Below, piece by piece: positions 24,380 to 32,820 of a stretch of 64,000 nucleotides of DNA; position 1 is the first letter of the stretch, and each line of letters starts with the position of its first letter. The notes under the pieces are model-generated. The model had not been told where the DNA came from. It saw only the letters and a list, made by a program, of their open reading frames with translations, and ran no database searches. The position numbers were made by a program, and so were the translations under genes. This DNA comes from UBA5189 sp040389445 (GTDB lineage Bacteria; Chloroflexota; Limnocylindria; Limnocylindrales; CSP1-4). The stretch spans positions 62,001 through 126,000 of the forward strand of contig JAZJZX010000004.1 in NCBI GenBank assembly GCA_040389445.1. Reading direction: 5' to 3'.

Positions 24380-25336
24380 ATGGCATCCACCACGCATACG
24401 CCGGCAATTCCGGTCGACGGATCCGGATCCGTCCCTTCAACATCGCTGCGACAGCGCGGCATCGGGCTCTCCCTGATCGGCCTCGGCGGCGCGATGGTCG
24501 CCTTCGCGGGCTCGCTCAGCGCCGCCCAGATCACCGCCGATGGCGGCGCAGCGGCCGACGTCGCGGCCATCGGCCTGTGGACGTTCGGGCTCACCACCGC
24601 GGCCTTCGGCACGGCGAAGTTCGGCATCGCGGCCACCCTTCTCGCGATCGTGCGGCGGATCACCGCTCGTGCGGACAGCATCAAATTCGCGCTGCCGCAG
24701 CTCAAGGCAGCGACCGGCCAGGTCATGGCGACCGGCGAGTACGACTCCCCGCTGGGGGCAGTCACGGTCACCGACGACGCTCCTGAGCCGTTGCTGATCC
24801 ACCGATTCGCCGGGATCATGTGGCTCCCGATGCTCGCCATGGCAGCCATGGCACTCTACGGCGGCTTCGTGCTCTCGCTCGTTGCGTCCGGCAACGTGGC
24901 CACCGACCCGCAGCTCGCCGCCTCACAGCGGGCCTGGGTCCAGGGCCTGCAGTTCCTCGGTGAGGGCCTCGTCCTGTCCGGCATCTCATTCCTTCTCGCC
25001 CGCATCCTCGGTGCCCTCCGGGCCAGCGGTGGCGAGGTCCAGACTTCGGTCGGACTGAAAGTTCACACCCTCCGCATGCCGGCCTCGGCCAAGGCCTTCG
25101 TGGTCCTCATGATGGCCGGGCTGATGGTCGAGATCGCCCAGCTCGTCGGCTACGCCTACGTGGCCGGGCTGAGCGACGCCGGCGAGATCGCCGTCGCCTC
25201 CACGTTCCTCGGGCCGTTGCGTGAGTTCGGCCTCGGCCTCCTCCTCTCCGGCATCGTGCTGGCGCTCGCCACCATCGCCCGGGCCCTGGACTTCCAGTCC
25301 ACCCGGCTCGTCTCGATCATCACCCGCGGCCAGTAG
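24380..25336 (+). CDS. Uncharacterised membrane protein, paralogue 1
   Basis: 318 residues with about seven hydrophobic helices. An N-terminal two-helix part (GIGLSLIGLGGAMVAFAGSL) is followed by a C-terminal unit: IMWLPMLAMAAMALYGGFVLSL, LARILGALRASGGEVQ, MPASAKAFVVLMMAGLMVEI, LALATIARALDFQSTRL. The latter unit is homologous along its length to the next gene. No enzyme motif is visible. AAGGAGG 5 nt before ATG 24380 is the strongest ribosome site in the neighbourhood, which suggests high expression. Confidence 0.7.
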   Translation: MASTTHTPAIPVDGSGSVPSTSLRQRGIGLSLIGLGGAMVAFAGSLSAAQITADGGAAADVAAIGLWTFGLTTAAFGTAKFGIAATLLAIVRRITARADSIKFALPQLKAATGQVMATGEYDSPLGAVTVTDDAPEPLLIHRFAGIMWLPMLAMAAMALYGGFVLSLVASGNVATDPQLAASQRAWVQGLQFLGEGLVLSGISFLLARILGALRASGGEVQTSVGLKVHTLRMPASAKAFVVLMMAGLMVEIAQLVGYAYVAGLSDAGEIAVASTFLGPLREFGLGLLLSGIVLALATIARALDFQSTRLVSIITRGQ

Positions 25337-25364
25337 CCGCCCTCCTCCTGAAAGGGATCCTGCA

Positions 25365-25997
25365 ATGACCACGTCCATCCGGTCCGATTTCGACGTCGAG
25401 ACCAGCACCGCCGCCTTCGCCTTCAACCTCCCCCAGCGCGCCGGGCGCCTCCTGTGGGCGCCGATGCTCGGCATGGCCCTCATGGCCTTTCCCGTCGGCC
25501 TGCTCATCGCCGGCGTTCGAGCCAGCACCATTCAGCAGGGCGGCGACGCCGCCACCATCGCGGCCCTCGGCCACTTCGGACCGGCCGTGATGTTCATCGG
25601 CTTCGCCGCCGTCTTCGCCGCCGTCAGCTTCGCGATCGCCCGCATCCTGGGCACGCTGCGCAACGGCAGCGGACTCGTCCAGCAGGCCACCGGTGGGACC
25701 GTCCAGGCCCTCCGGATGCTCCCCACGGCCAAGGCCTTCATCGGCCTGATGGCGATGGCAATGATGATTCTCGTGGGAGCCGTGATTGCCCACTTCATCG
25801 TCGGCGCGGCGATCCTGGGCGGCGACGCGTCGGCCCTCGCTTCCGCCGAGACCTGGTCGATTCGCCTCGAGGCGGTCCGCCGGGTCGGTGTCATCGTCTA
25901 CCTCGTCGCCATCACCCTGGGTCTGGCCACGATCGCCGAAGTGATCCGGTTCCAGGCCATCCGCCTCCGTGAGCTGCCCGCCGAGGCGGCCCGCTGA
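25365..25997 (+). CDS. Uncharacterised membrane protein, paralogue 2
   Basis: 210 residues with five hydrophobic helices. It shares with the upstream gene the blocks WAPMLGMALMAF, IARILGTLRNGSGLVQ, LRMLPTAKAFIGLMAMAMM and ATIAEVIRFQAIRL, so the pair arose by duplication. It lacks the N-terminal helices of paralogue 1. It follows 28 bp downstream with its own GGGATCC-type site and is likely co-transcribed. Function is unknown; a hetero-oligomeric membrane complex is possible. Confidence 0.7.
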   Translation: MTTSIRSDFDVETSTAAFAFNLPQRAGRLLWAPMLGMALMAFPVGLLIAGVRASTIQQGGDAATIAALGHFGPAVMFIGFAAVFAAVSFAIARILGTLRNGSGLVQQATGGTVQALRMLPTAKAFIGLMAMAMMILVGAVIAHFIVGAAILGGDASALASAETWSIRLEAVRRVGVIVYLVAITLGLATIAEVIRFQAIRLRELPAEAAR

Positions 25998-26081
25998 ACG
26001 GGCTGCCACCGCCCACGCCGCATCACGCAACGCAGTGACGGAGACGCTCTCCCCCTCGCTGCCGCCGCCAGACCTTCCGAA

Positions 26082-26110
26082 CCGATGCCGCCGGCCCCCG
26101 GCGGCATCGG
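26082..26110. terminator. 13-bp perfect hairpin after the paralogous membrane genes
   Basis: CCGATGCCGCCGG at 26082-26094 pairs perfectly with 26098-26110 around a 3-nt loop. It sits 85 bp after the second membrane gene and before the promoter region of the reductase fusion. There is no T tract, but strong stems without U runs are common in high-GC bacteria. Confidence 0.55.
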
Positions 26111-26252
26111 CATGTCTGTGACGAAGGGGATTGTCCGGCGAGCAGGAAGCCCGACATTGCAGGCCGGCCACAGGAGCAGTGGAAAGGCGTGATGGGCCAC
26201 CTGATGTACGGTGTCGCAACAACGAAGAGGCAGGTGTGAGGGAGCACTGAAC

Positions 26253-27476
26253 ATGAAGCAGGTCACCGTGTACGGAGCTCCCTGGTGCCCGGACTGCCGC
26301 CGCTCAAAGGCGTTCCTCATGGAGCAGCGGATCCCCTTCACCTGGGTCGACATCGACGCCGACCCCGAAGGATTGCGCTTCGTCGAGGATCTCCAGCATG
26401 GCGGACGGACGATCCCGACGATCGTCTTCCCGGACGGTAGCCACTTGCTCGAACCGTCGAACGTGGAACTTGCCGAGAAGCTGGGACTCCAGCTTCGGGC
26501 GGAGCGGATGATCTACGACGTGCTGATCCTCGGCGGCGGACCGGCCGGACTCTCGGCGGCGATCTACGCGGCCAGGGAGGGCCTCGAGGCGCTCGTGATC
26601 GAGCGCGGTGCCCTCGGAGGTCAGGCCGGCACGACCGACCGCATCGACAACTATCCGGGGTTCGCTGAAGGGATCGGCGGCGCAGAGCTGGCCGATCGAC
26701 TGATCGCGCATGCGCGGCGCTATGGGGTCGAACTGCTGTCCGCGGTCGAGGTCTCCAGCATCCGGCGCGAATCCGATTGCGTGATGGTCACCTGTTCGTC
26801 GGGCCACATGTATGGCGCCGACGCCGTGATCGTCGCCACGGGATCGCAGTACCGCCGTCTGGGTGTCCCCGGCGAGAGCGGGCTCATCGGGCTCGGCGTC
26901 CACTACTGCGCAACCTGCGACGGTCCGTTCTACCGTGGCGCAAAGGAACTGGTCGTGATCGGCGGCGGTAACTCTGCGCTCGAGGAGTCGCTCTTCCTCG
27001 CCACGATCGCAGACAAGGTCACGATCCTCACGCGCGGCGAGCTTCGGGCAAGCGAGCTGGTGAAGGATGCGGTCCGCTCCAACCCGAAGATCGAGGTCCA
27101 CACTGGGATGGACATCCTCGATTTCGAGCGGGCGGACGGGCGCCTCGGCGCGATTCTCACGCGCGAGCGGGCGACCGGTCACGATCGGCGCTTCGAGCCG
27201 GAGGCGGCATTCGTCTTCGTCGGCCTCGACCCGAACAGCCAATTCCTGCGCGGCTCGCTGGATCTGGACGAGCAGGGCTTCGTCGTGACGAATGACGTCT
27301 ACGCAACCTCTCTCGATGGCGTCTTCGCGGCCGGCGACGTCCGGGCGGGAGCCACCAAGCAGGTCGGCAGCGCCGCGGGCGAGGGGATCGCCGCTCTGCT
27401 CTCGGTCCGACGCTCGCTGGAGCGCCGCCATCTGAAGGCCTCGAGCATCATGGATGAGGGCGCCGTCCAAACCTAG
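26253..27476 (+). CDS. Glutaredoxin-thioredoxin reductase fusion
   Basis: 407 residues in one chain. Residues 1-80 are a glutaredoxin/mycoredoxin domain (YGAPWCPDC, C12 and C15; cis-Pro in GRTIPTIVF). Residues 87-400 are a low-molecular-weight thioredoxin reductase: FAD motif LILGGGPAGLSAA, redox CATC at 219-222, NADPH-binding VIGGGNSALEES and C-terminal FAAGDVRAGATKQVGSAAGEG. The fusion suggests internal electron transfer from NADPH to the glutaredoxin domain, then to mycothiol-like or protein mixed disulfides. The trxA product may also be a substrate. Start ATG 26253 has GGGAG upstream. Confidence 0.92.
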   Translation: MKQVTVYGAPWCPDCRRSKAFLMEQRIPFTWVDIDADPEGLRFVEDLQHGGRTIPTIVFPDGSHLLEPSNVELAEKLGLQLRAERMIYDVLILGGGPAGLSAAIYAAREGLEALVIERGALGGQAGTTDRIDNYPGFAEGIGGAELADRLIAHARRYGVELLSAVEVSSIRRESDCVMVTCSSGHMYGADAVIVATGSQYRRLGVPGESGLIGLGVHYCATCDGPFYRGAKELVVIGGGNSALEESLFLATIADKVTILTRGELRASELVKDAVRSNPKIEVHTGMDILDFERADGRLGAILTRERATGHDRRFEPEAAFVFVGLDPNSQFLRGSLDLDEQGFVVTNDVYATSLDGVFAAGDVRAGATKQVGSAAGEGIAALLSVRRSLERRHLKASSIMDEGAVQT

Positions 27477-27750
27477 GGGGTCCTCTCACGGGCGGACGGG
27501 TTCCGCACGACCAGGGACCTTGGTGTCGGGAGTGGCATTGAGTTCGCGGGGCTCCTCGACGCCGTCGCTGGCCTCCCGGAGATCGGTGCGCTCGAGCGCT
27601 CGAACCGGGACTGAGAGCGGAGTCCTTCCTGGCCCAAGCGTGATACGGGGCACAGCGGACGGCCACGCCCAGTGGCACTGTCGATCGATCAACGTACGAC
27701 GGCGGTTCCCGCGCGAGAGTGCGGGTGCCGATTTCTGGAGCAACGCACCC

Positions 27751-28524
27751 ATGACGACCGAGACCCGCGGGCTTGTCCGCATCGAACCCGCCGCGAAGCG
27801 CGTTCGCGCCTTCCTCGGAGACACGGCAGTCTTCGACACCAGGCGCCCGACCCTGGTCTGGGAGGGCCCGCACTTCCCCGTGTACTACGTTCCGGCCGAG
27901 GACGTCACCGCGGACGTGCTCGTCCCCTCCGATCACATTGAGCGGTCGCCGAGCCGGGGCGAGTCCCGTTTCTGGTCGGTCCGGGTGGGCGACCGTTTGG
28001 CCGAGAACGCGGCCCGGCAGTATCCGGACTCCCCGATCGAGGAGCTCCACGGCCTGATCCGGTTCGAGTGGGGCGCCATGAACGCGTGGTTCGAGGAGGA
28101 CGAGGAGGTCTTCACGCACGCGCGGGATCCCCACCATCGTGTCGACATCCTGCGCAGCTCCCGTCATGTCGAGGTGATCCTGAACGGCGTCACCGTTGCC
28201 GATTCTCATCGTCCGACGCTGCTGTTCGAGACCGGGTTGCCGACGCGCTACTACCTGCCACTGACCGATGTCCGAACCGAGCTCCTGCGCCCCTCGGGAT
28301 TGGCGACAGGCTGTCCATACAAGGGAACGGCGGCCTACTGGTCGCTGGAGGTGCAGGGCGAGCGGTTCGAGGACGTCGTGTGGACGTACCCATCGCCCCT
28401 TCCGGAGAGCGCCCGGATCGCAGGGCTCGCCTGCTTCTACAATGAGCGGGTCGACATCCTGGTCGACGGCGTGCTCGAGGAGCGGCCGTTGAGTCCCTTC
28501 TCTCGTCGAGCGACGGCCGCATAG
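27751..28524 (+). CDS. Tandem DUF427 protein
   Basis: 257 residues with two DUF427 units: residues about 8-95 (RVRAFLGDTAVFDTRRPTLV, FPVYYVPAEDVTADVL) and 120-245 (VEVILNGVTVADSHRPTLLF, RYYLPLTDVRTELLRPS, CPYKGTAAYWSLEV). Function of the family is unknown; it is common in actinobacteria and Chloroflexota. ATG 27751 starts the first unit. The 274 bp upstream show no gene. Confidence 0.85.
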   Translation: MTTETRGLVRIEPAAKRVRAFLGDTAVFDTRRPTLVWEGPHFPVYYVPAEDVTADVLVPSDHIERSPSRGESRFWSVRVGDRLAENAARQYPDSPIEELHGLIRFEWGAMNAWFEEDEEVFTHARDPHHRVDILRSSRHVEVILNGVTVADSHRPTLLFETGLPTRYYLPLTDVRTELLRPSGLATGCPYKGTAAYWSLEVQGERFEDVVWTYPSPLPESARIAGLACFYNERVDILVDGVLEERPLSPFSRRATAA

Positions 28525-28598
28525 GCCGCCGACGAGACGGGAGCGCCCGGGCCGGGCATTCCACGCGCCCGCCGACCACTGCAACACTGAGATCGCCC

Positions 28599-29357
28599 AT
28601 GCCGGAATCCCTGGTCACGCGCCTGATCGCCGTCGGGATCGACATCGGTGGAAGCGGGATCAAGGGCGGGGCGGTGGACCTTGCGACGGGTCAACTGCTC
28701 GGTGAGCGACTCCGACAGCCGACTCCCGTGCCCTCGACGCCGGATGCGGTCAGCGGGGTGGTGGCCGAGCTTGTCGCCCGGATCGCCGGTCCAGGGCCGG
28801 TCGGCGTGACCTTCCCCGGCGTCGTTCGGGCCGGCGTCATCGAGACGGCCGCGAACCTCGATCCGTCGTGGATCGGGGTCGATGCCGCGACCCTGTTCGG
28901 GCGCAGGCTCGGCCGGCCGGTTGTCGTGCTGAATGATGCCGATGCTGCCGGGATCGCCGAGATGTCGTTCGGGGCAGGCCGTGACCGCGCCGGCGTGGTC
29001 ATGATGGTCACCCTCGGGACCGGGATCGGCAGTGCCCTGTTCCTCGATGGCAGGCTCGTCCCGAACACGGAGTTCGGGCACATCATCGTATCCGGCACGG
29101 ACGGTGAGAAGCTTGCCGCAGCAAGTGTTCGTACGGCCTCGAATCTCACCTGGGACGCCTGGTCGGAACGTCTCAACGCATACCTGGCGCGGCTGGAGAG
29201 CCTGCTCTCCCCGGACCTGATCATCATCGGGGGCGGGATCAGCCGGGACCATGCCGAGTTCATGCCCCGCCTGCGAGCGCGGGCGGAACTGCTCCCCGCC
29301 CAGCTGTTCAACGACGCCGGCATCGTGGGTGCCGCACTCGCAACCACCGTCGGGTGA
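28599..29357 (+). CDS. ppgK: Polyphosphate glucokinase
   Basis: A 252-residue ROK-fold sugar kinase: phosphate-binding VGIDIGGSGIKGGAVD, LNDADAAGIAEMSFGAG (catalytic Asp in LNDADAA), and TLGTGIGSALFLDGRLVPNT, then EFGHI, typical of actinobacterial-type PPGK. This enzyme phosphorylates glucose using polyphosphate (or ATP). It heads a run of glucose-6-phosphate-consuming genes and would supply Zwf and Pgi with substrate. Confidence 0.9.
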   Translation: MPESLVTRLIAVGIDIGGSGIKGGAVDLATGQLLGERLRQPTPVPSTPDAVSGVVAELVARIAGPGPVGVTFPGVVRAGVIETAANLDPSWIGVDAATLFGRRLGRPVVVLNDADAAGIAEMSFGAGRDRAGVVMMVTLGTGIGSALFLDGRLVPNTEFGHIIVSGTDGEKLAAASVRTASNLTWDAWSERLNAYLARLESLLSPDLIIIGGGISRDHAEFMPRLRARAELLPAQLFNDAGIVGAALATTVG

Positions 29358-29505
29358 CCTGCGGACCCAAGGTCGGGTGAGCGGCGGGGACCACAGCGGA
29401 CGCGCCGCTCTGCCTCGAGGGTGGCCAGGGACACAGCCACCGACCCGTACGCTTGCTGCTCAGCCCGGTCTCGAACAAGAGAAAGCGGGCCCCAGAGGAC
29501 GTTTC

Positions 29506-29658
29506 ATGACGACGCTCGTCGCACAGCAGCTCAACCGGCCGGCACTCCATGCGAAGGTGATCCCGGCTTCGATCGGATTCAGGGCCGCCAGCTCCGTGGA
29601 TCCCGCCCCGACGGTTCGTGCTGACCCGAGGAGCTCGTCTCGGGGCGCTTCAAGGTGA
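29506..29658 (+). CDS. Possible 50-codon leader ORF coupled to zwf
   Basis: ATG 29506 has AGAGGA spaced 6 nt upstream and opens a 50-residue frame (MTTLVAQQLNRPALHAKVIP...). Its TGA overlaps the GTG start of zwf by 4 nt. The zwf start itself has no good Shine-Dalgarno, so translation of zwf may depend on this ORF. The peptide has no recognised family and a basic, Ser-rich tail. It may be a regulatory leader rather than a functional protein. Confidence 0.45.
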   Translation: MTTLVAQQLNRPALHAKVIPASIGFRAASSVDPAPTVRADPRSSSRGASR

Positions 29659-31061
29659 CGTCCGCGCCGCGTGAGGCCGCCGACGTTCTCGTGATCTTCG
29701 GGGCCACCGGCGACCTGGCCCGCAAGAAGCTGCATCCGGCGCTCTATCGCCTGACGACCCGTGGTCGCCTCGCGATCCCTGTCGTCGGGGTCGCGCGCTC
29801 CTCGTGGAGCGACGATCGGCTCCGTGCCTACGCCCGCGAGGCGGTCCGGACCCGGTATGGGGCCGTCCCGGACGCCGACCTCGACGCGTTCGCCGGCCAG
29901 GTTTCGTATGTGAGTGGCGACTACGGCGATCCCGCGACATACCAGCGCCTTCGAGCGAAGCTGGGTCCTGCGCGTCGCCCCATCTTCTATCTGGCGATTC
30001 CGCCCAGCATGTTCGACCAGGTGATCAGCGGCCTCATGGCGGCCGGTCTCCACGCGGGTGCCCGCGTGGTCGTCGAGAAGCCGTTCGGGCGCGACCTGGC
30101 CTCTGCCCGGGAGTTGAACGCTTGCCTACACCGTGCATTCGACGAGCGCTCGATCTACCGGATCGATCACTATCTCGGCAAGGAAACGGTCCAGAACCTG
30201 CTGGCCTTCCGTTTTGCCAACGCCCTCCTGGAACCGGTCTGGAATCGCCGCTACGTCTCGAGCGTGCAGATCACGATGGCCGAATCGTTCGGGGTCGAGG
30301 GCCGGGGGGCCTTTTACGAGGAAGTCGGCGCCCTGCGTGACGTGGTCCAGAACCACCTGCTCCAGGTGGTCGGCCTGCTGGCCATGGAGCCGCCGGTCGG
30401 AGCCGACGCGGACGCCCTGCGCGACGAGAAGGTCAAGGTCTTTCGCGCGACGACCTCGGTCGATCCGTTGGCCGTCGTGCGCGGGCAATACGATGGCTAC
30501 CGTGCCGAGGCCGGCGTAAGGCCGGATTCGGATGTCGAGACCTTTGTCGCACTCCGACTCGAGATCGAGTCGTGGCGCTGGGCCGGGGTTCCCTTCTTCC
30601 TGCGGGCAGGAAAACGTCTCGGCGAAACCACCCTCGAGGCCGTCATCGAGTTCAAGGAGCCGCCCCGACTCCTGTTCGCCGAGGCGGGCACGCCGATGCC
30701 GCACCCCAACCACCTCCGGTTGCGGCTCGGCGGTGGCAATGAGGGGATCGAGTTGTCGCTCCAGGCCAAGATCCCGGGCGAAACCATGCAGACGCGCCCA
30801 GTACCGCTCGCGTTCTCCTATGAGCAGGCGCTTGGCGAGCAGACCGAGGCATACGAGCGACTCCTGTTTGACGCGATCGAGGGCCGACAGGCGCTGTTCG
30901 CCCGTCAGGATGGGGTCGAGGAGTGCTGGCGCATCGTCGAACCGGCGCTGCGACCGGACCGCCCGGCGCTTGCCTACCCGTCCGGGACATGGGGTCCTGC
31001 TGCCGCAGATGCGCTGATCCTCCCCGTCGGCAGTTGGCACACCTCCGAGGCGGTCCGATGA
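29655..31061 (+). CDS. zwf: Glucose-6-phosphate 1-dehydrogenase
   Basis: 468 residues. NADP-binding IFGATGDLARKKL, active-site RIDHYLGKETVQNLL (catalytic His), and substrate-binding VEKPFGRDLASA and FFLRAGKRL are all intact. It oxidises G6P to 6-phosphogluconolactone. No 6-phosphogluconolactonase gene is nearby. GTG 29655 is coupled to a short upstream ORF and its stop overlaps the HAD gene (ATGA). Confidence 0.95.
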   Translation: MTSAPREAADVLVIFGATGDLARKKLHPALYRLTTRGRLAIPVVGVARSSWSDDRLRAYAREAVRTRYGAVPDADLDAFAGQVSYVSGDYGDPATYQRLRAKLGPARRPIFYLAIPPSMFDQVISGLMAAGLHAGARVVVEKPFGRDLASARELNACLHRAFDERSIYRIDHYLGKETVQNLLAFRFANALLEPVWNRRYVSSVQITMAESFGVEGRGAFYEEVGALRDVVQNHLLQVVGLLAMEPPVGADADALRDEKVKVFRATTSVDPLAVVRGQYDGYRAEAGVRPDSDVETFVALRLEIESWRWAGVPFFLRAGKRLGETTLEAVIEFKEPPRLLFAEAGTPMPHPNHLRLRLGGGNEGIELSLQAKIPGETMQTRPVPLAFSYEQALGEQTEAYERLLFDAIEGRQALFARQDGVEECWRIVEPALRPDRPALAYPSGTWGPAAADALILPVGSWHTSEAVR

Positions 31062-31738
31062 CCGCAGCGGGACCCTCGGTCGCGTTCCTGTTCGATGTGG
31101 ACAACACGTTGCTCGACAACGATCGAGTCCGGCGCGACCTGTCCGCGGCCATCGCCGGCGCGGTCGGGCCTGATCGAGGGGCGCATTTCTGGGAGCTCTA
31201 TGAGGACATCCGGCGCGAGTGCGACTACGTCGACTTCCCGCACACCCTCGAGCGCTTCACGCTGACATATCCGGAGGAGCCGGGCTTCCCGGCCCTGGCC
31301 GACGCCGTGCTCTCCTATCCGTACCGGTCCGCCGCGTTCCCCGGAGCTCATGACGTGCTGCGTCGTGCCGGGTCGGTCGGTCGGGCCGCGATCCTCTCGG
31401 ACGGCGACCCGGTGTACCAGCCCGCCAAGATCGCCCGGGCGGGCTTTGCCGAGGAGGTCGGCGGGCGCGTGTATGTGTTCGCGCACAAGGAAGACCACCT
31501 GGCCGAGGTGCAGCGACGGCTGCCCGCGGACCTGTACGTGCTGGTCGACGACAAGCCTCGGATCCTGGCTGCCGCAAAAGACCGGCTGGGGGATCGCCTC
31601 ATCACGCTGCACGTGTGCCAGGGCCGGTACGCCCATGCCGCGGAGCACGATGCCTTTCCGGCGGCGGATCGGTCCGTGGACGCCATCGCCGACATCCTGG
31701 CCCTCGACCTCACTACGCTTCTGGAGTACAGCCGATGA
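31058..31738 (+). CDS. HAD-superfamily hydrolase
   Basis: 226 residues: HAD motif I FLFDVDNTLLD (D13, D15), motif II ILSDGD, and motif IV VLVDDKPRIL. It is inserted between zwf and tal with 4-nt overlaps on both sides, so it is part of the pentose-phosphate operon. A sugar-phosphate phosphatase or metabolite-repair role is plausible (the pathway makes 6-phosphogluconolactone and off-pathway esters). This is inference. Confidence 0.85.
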   Translation: MTAAGPSVAFLFDVDNTLLDNDRVRRDLSAAIAGAVGPDRGAHFWELYEDIRRECDYVDFPHTLERFTLTYPEEPGFPALADAVLSYPYRSAAFPGAHDVLRRAGSVGRAAILSDGDPVYQPAKIARAGFAEEVGGRVYVFAHKEDHLAEVQRRLPADLYVLVDDKPRILAAAKDRLGDRLITLHVCQGRYAHAAEHDAFPAADRSVDAIADILALDLTTLLEYSR

Positions 31739-32820
31739 ATCCCACCGCAACCCTTCGGGCGACCGGACAGAGCCTGTGGCTCGACAACATCACCCTTGAT
31801 CTGCTCGCCAGCGGGACGCTCGAGCGCTACATCCGCGAGCTTTCCGTGACGGGCCTCACCTCGAACCCCACCATCTACGACAAGGCGATCGAGGGGACCG
31901 ACGCCTACGACGGCCAGATCATCGCGGGTCAGGCCTCGGGCCTTGCCCCGGAGGACCTCTTCTTCGAGCTCGCACTCGACGACCTGCGGCGGGCGGCCGA
32001 TGCCTTCCGGCCCGTCTTCGACCGGTCCGGCGGAGTCGATGGCTGGGTGTCCCTCGAGGTCTCGCCCCTGCTTGCGCACGACATGGCGGCAACCGTCGGC
32101 GAGGCCATCCGTCTCCATGCCCGGGCCGACCGCCCCAACCTCTTCATCAAGATCCCCGGTACGCAGGCGGGCCTGCTCGCCGTCGAAGAGGCGATCCTCG
32201 CCGGCGTTCCCGTCAACGTGACCCTCCTGTTCACGGCCGGACACTACCTGGCCGCGGCCGAGGCGTACCTCCGGGGCATCGAGCGGCGCATCGAGGCCGG
32301 CCGTGACCCGAATGTCGCGTCCGTCGCGTCGGTCTTCATCAGCCGCTGGGACTCGGCGGTGGCCGGCATGGTTCCGGCGAACCTGCAGACGACCCTCGGT
32401 CTGGCCGTGGGTCGGGCGATCTACGCCGCCTATCGTCGGCTGCTCGCCTCCGATCGGTGGCAGCGGCTCGAGAACGAGGGCGCGCGTGCACAGCGGCTCC
32501 TCTTTGCGAGCACGGGGACCAAGGATCCGAAGGCCTCGGATACCCTGTACATCGCCGGGCTCGCAGCACCTCATACCGTCAATACGATGCCCGAAGGCAC
32601 CCTCCTGGCCTTCGCGGATCACGGGGCCGTCGGGACGGTACTGCCGGCCGACGGCGGCGACGCCGGGCAGGTTCTCGCGGCCTTCGCTGCCGCCGGCGTC
32701 GACATCGAGGAGCTGGGCCGACGTCTTCAGGGTGATGGGGCGAGCGCGTTCGTCCAGTCCTGGGAACAGCTGCTCGCCTGCATCGAAGAGAAGAGCGCCA
32801 TCGTGGGCCAGTCCCGATGA
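31735..32820 (+). CDS. tal: Transaldolase
   Basis: 361 residues, long (TalB-like actinobacterial) type. SVTGLTSNPTIYDKAI and the Schiff-base lysine K139 in NLFIKIPGT define the family; also NVTLLFTAGHY and SVFISRWD. It transfers dihydroxyacetone between sugar phosphates in the non-oxidative pentose phosphate pathway. The stop overlaps the Pgi-Gnd start (ATGA). In some bacteria tal is fused to pgi; here they are separate. Confidence 0.95.
   Translation: MNPTATLRATGQSLWLDNITLDLLASGTLERYIRELSVTGLTSNPTIYDKAIEGTDAYDGQIIAGQASGLAPEDLFFELALDDLRRAADAFRPVFDRSGGVDGWVSLEVSPLLAHDMAATVGEAIRLHARADRPNLFIKIPGTQAGLLAVEEAILAGVPVNVTLLFTAGHYLAAAEAYLRGIERRIEAGRDPNVASVASVFISRWDSAVAGMVPANLQTTLGLAVGRAIYAAYRRLLASDRWQRLENEGARAQRLLFASTGTKDPKASDTLYIAGLAAPHTVNTMPEGTLLAFADHGAVGTVLPADGGDAGQVLAAFAAAGVDIEELGRRLQGDGASAFVQSWEQLLACIEEKSAIVGQSR

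Noticed and set aside
27477..27750. Small genes or RNA before the DUF427 gene
   Set aside because: No frame with convincing composition on either strand, no tRNA-like fold and no repeat.
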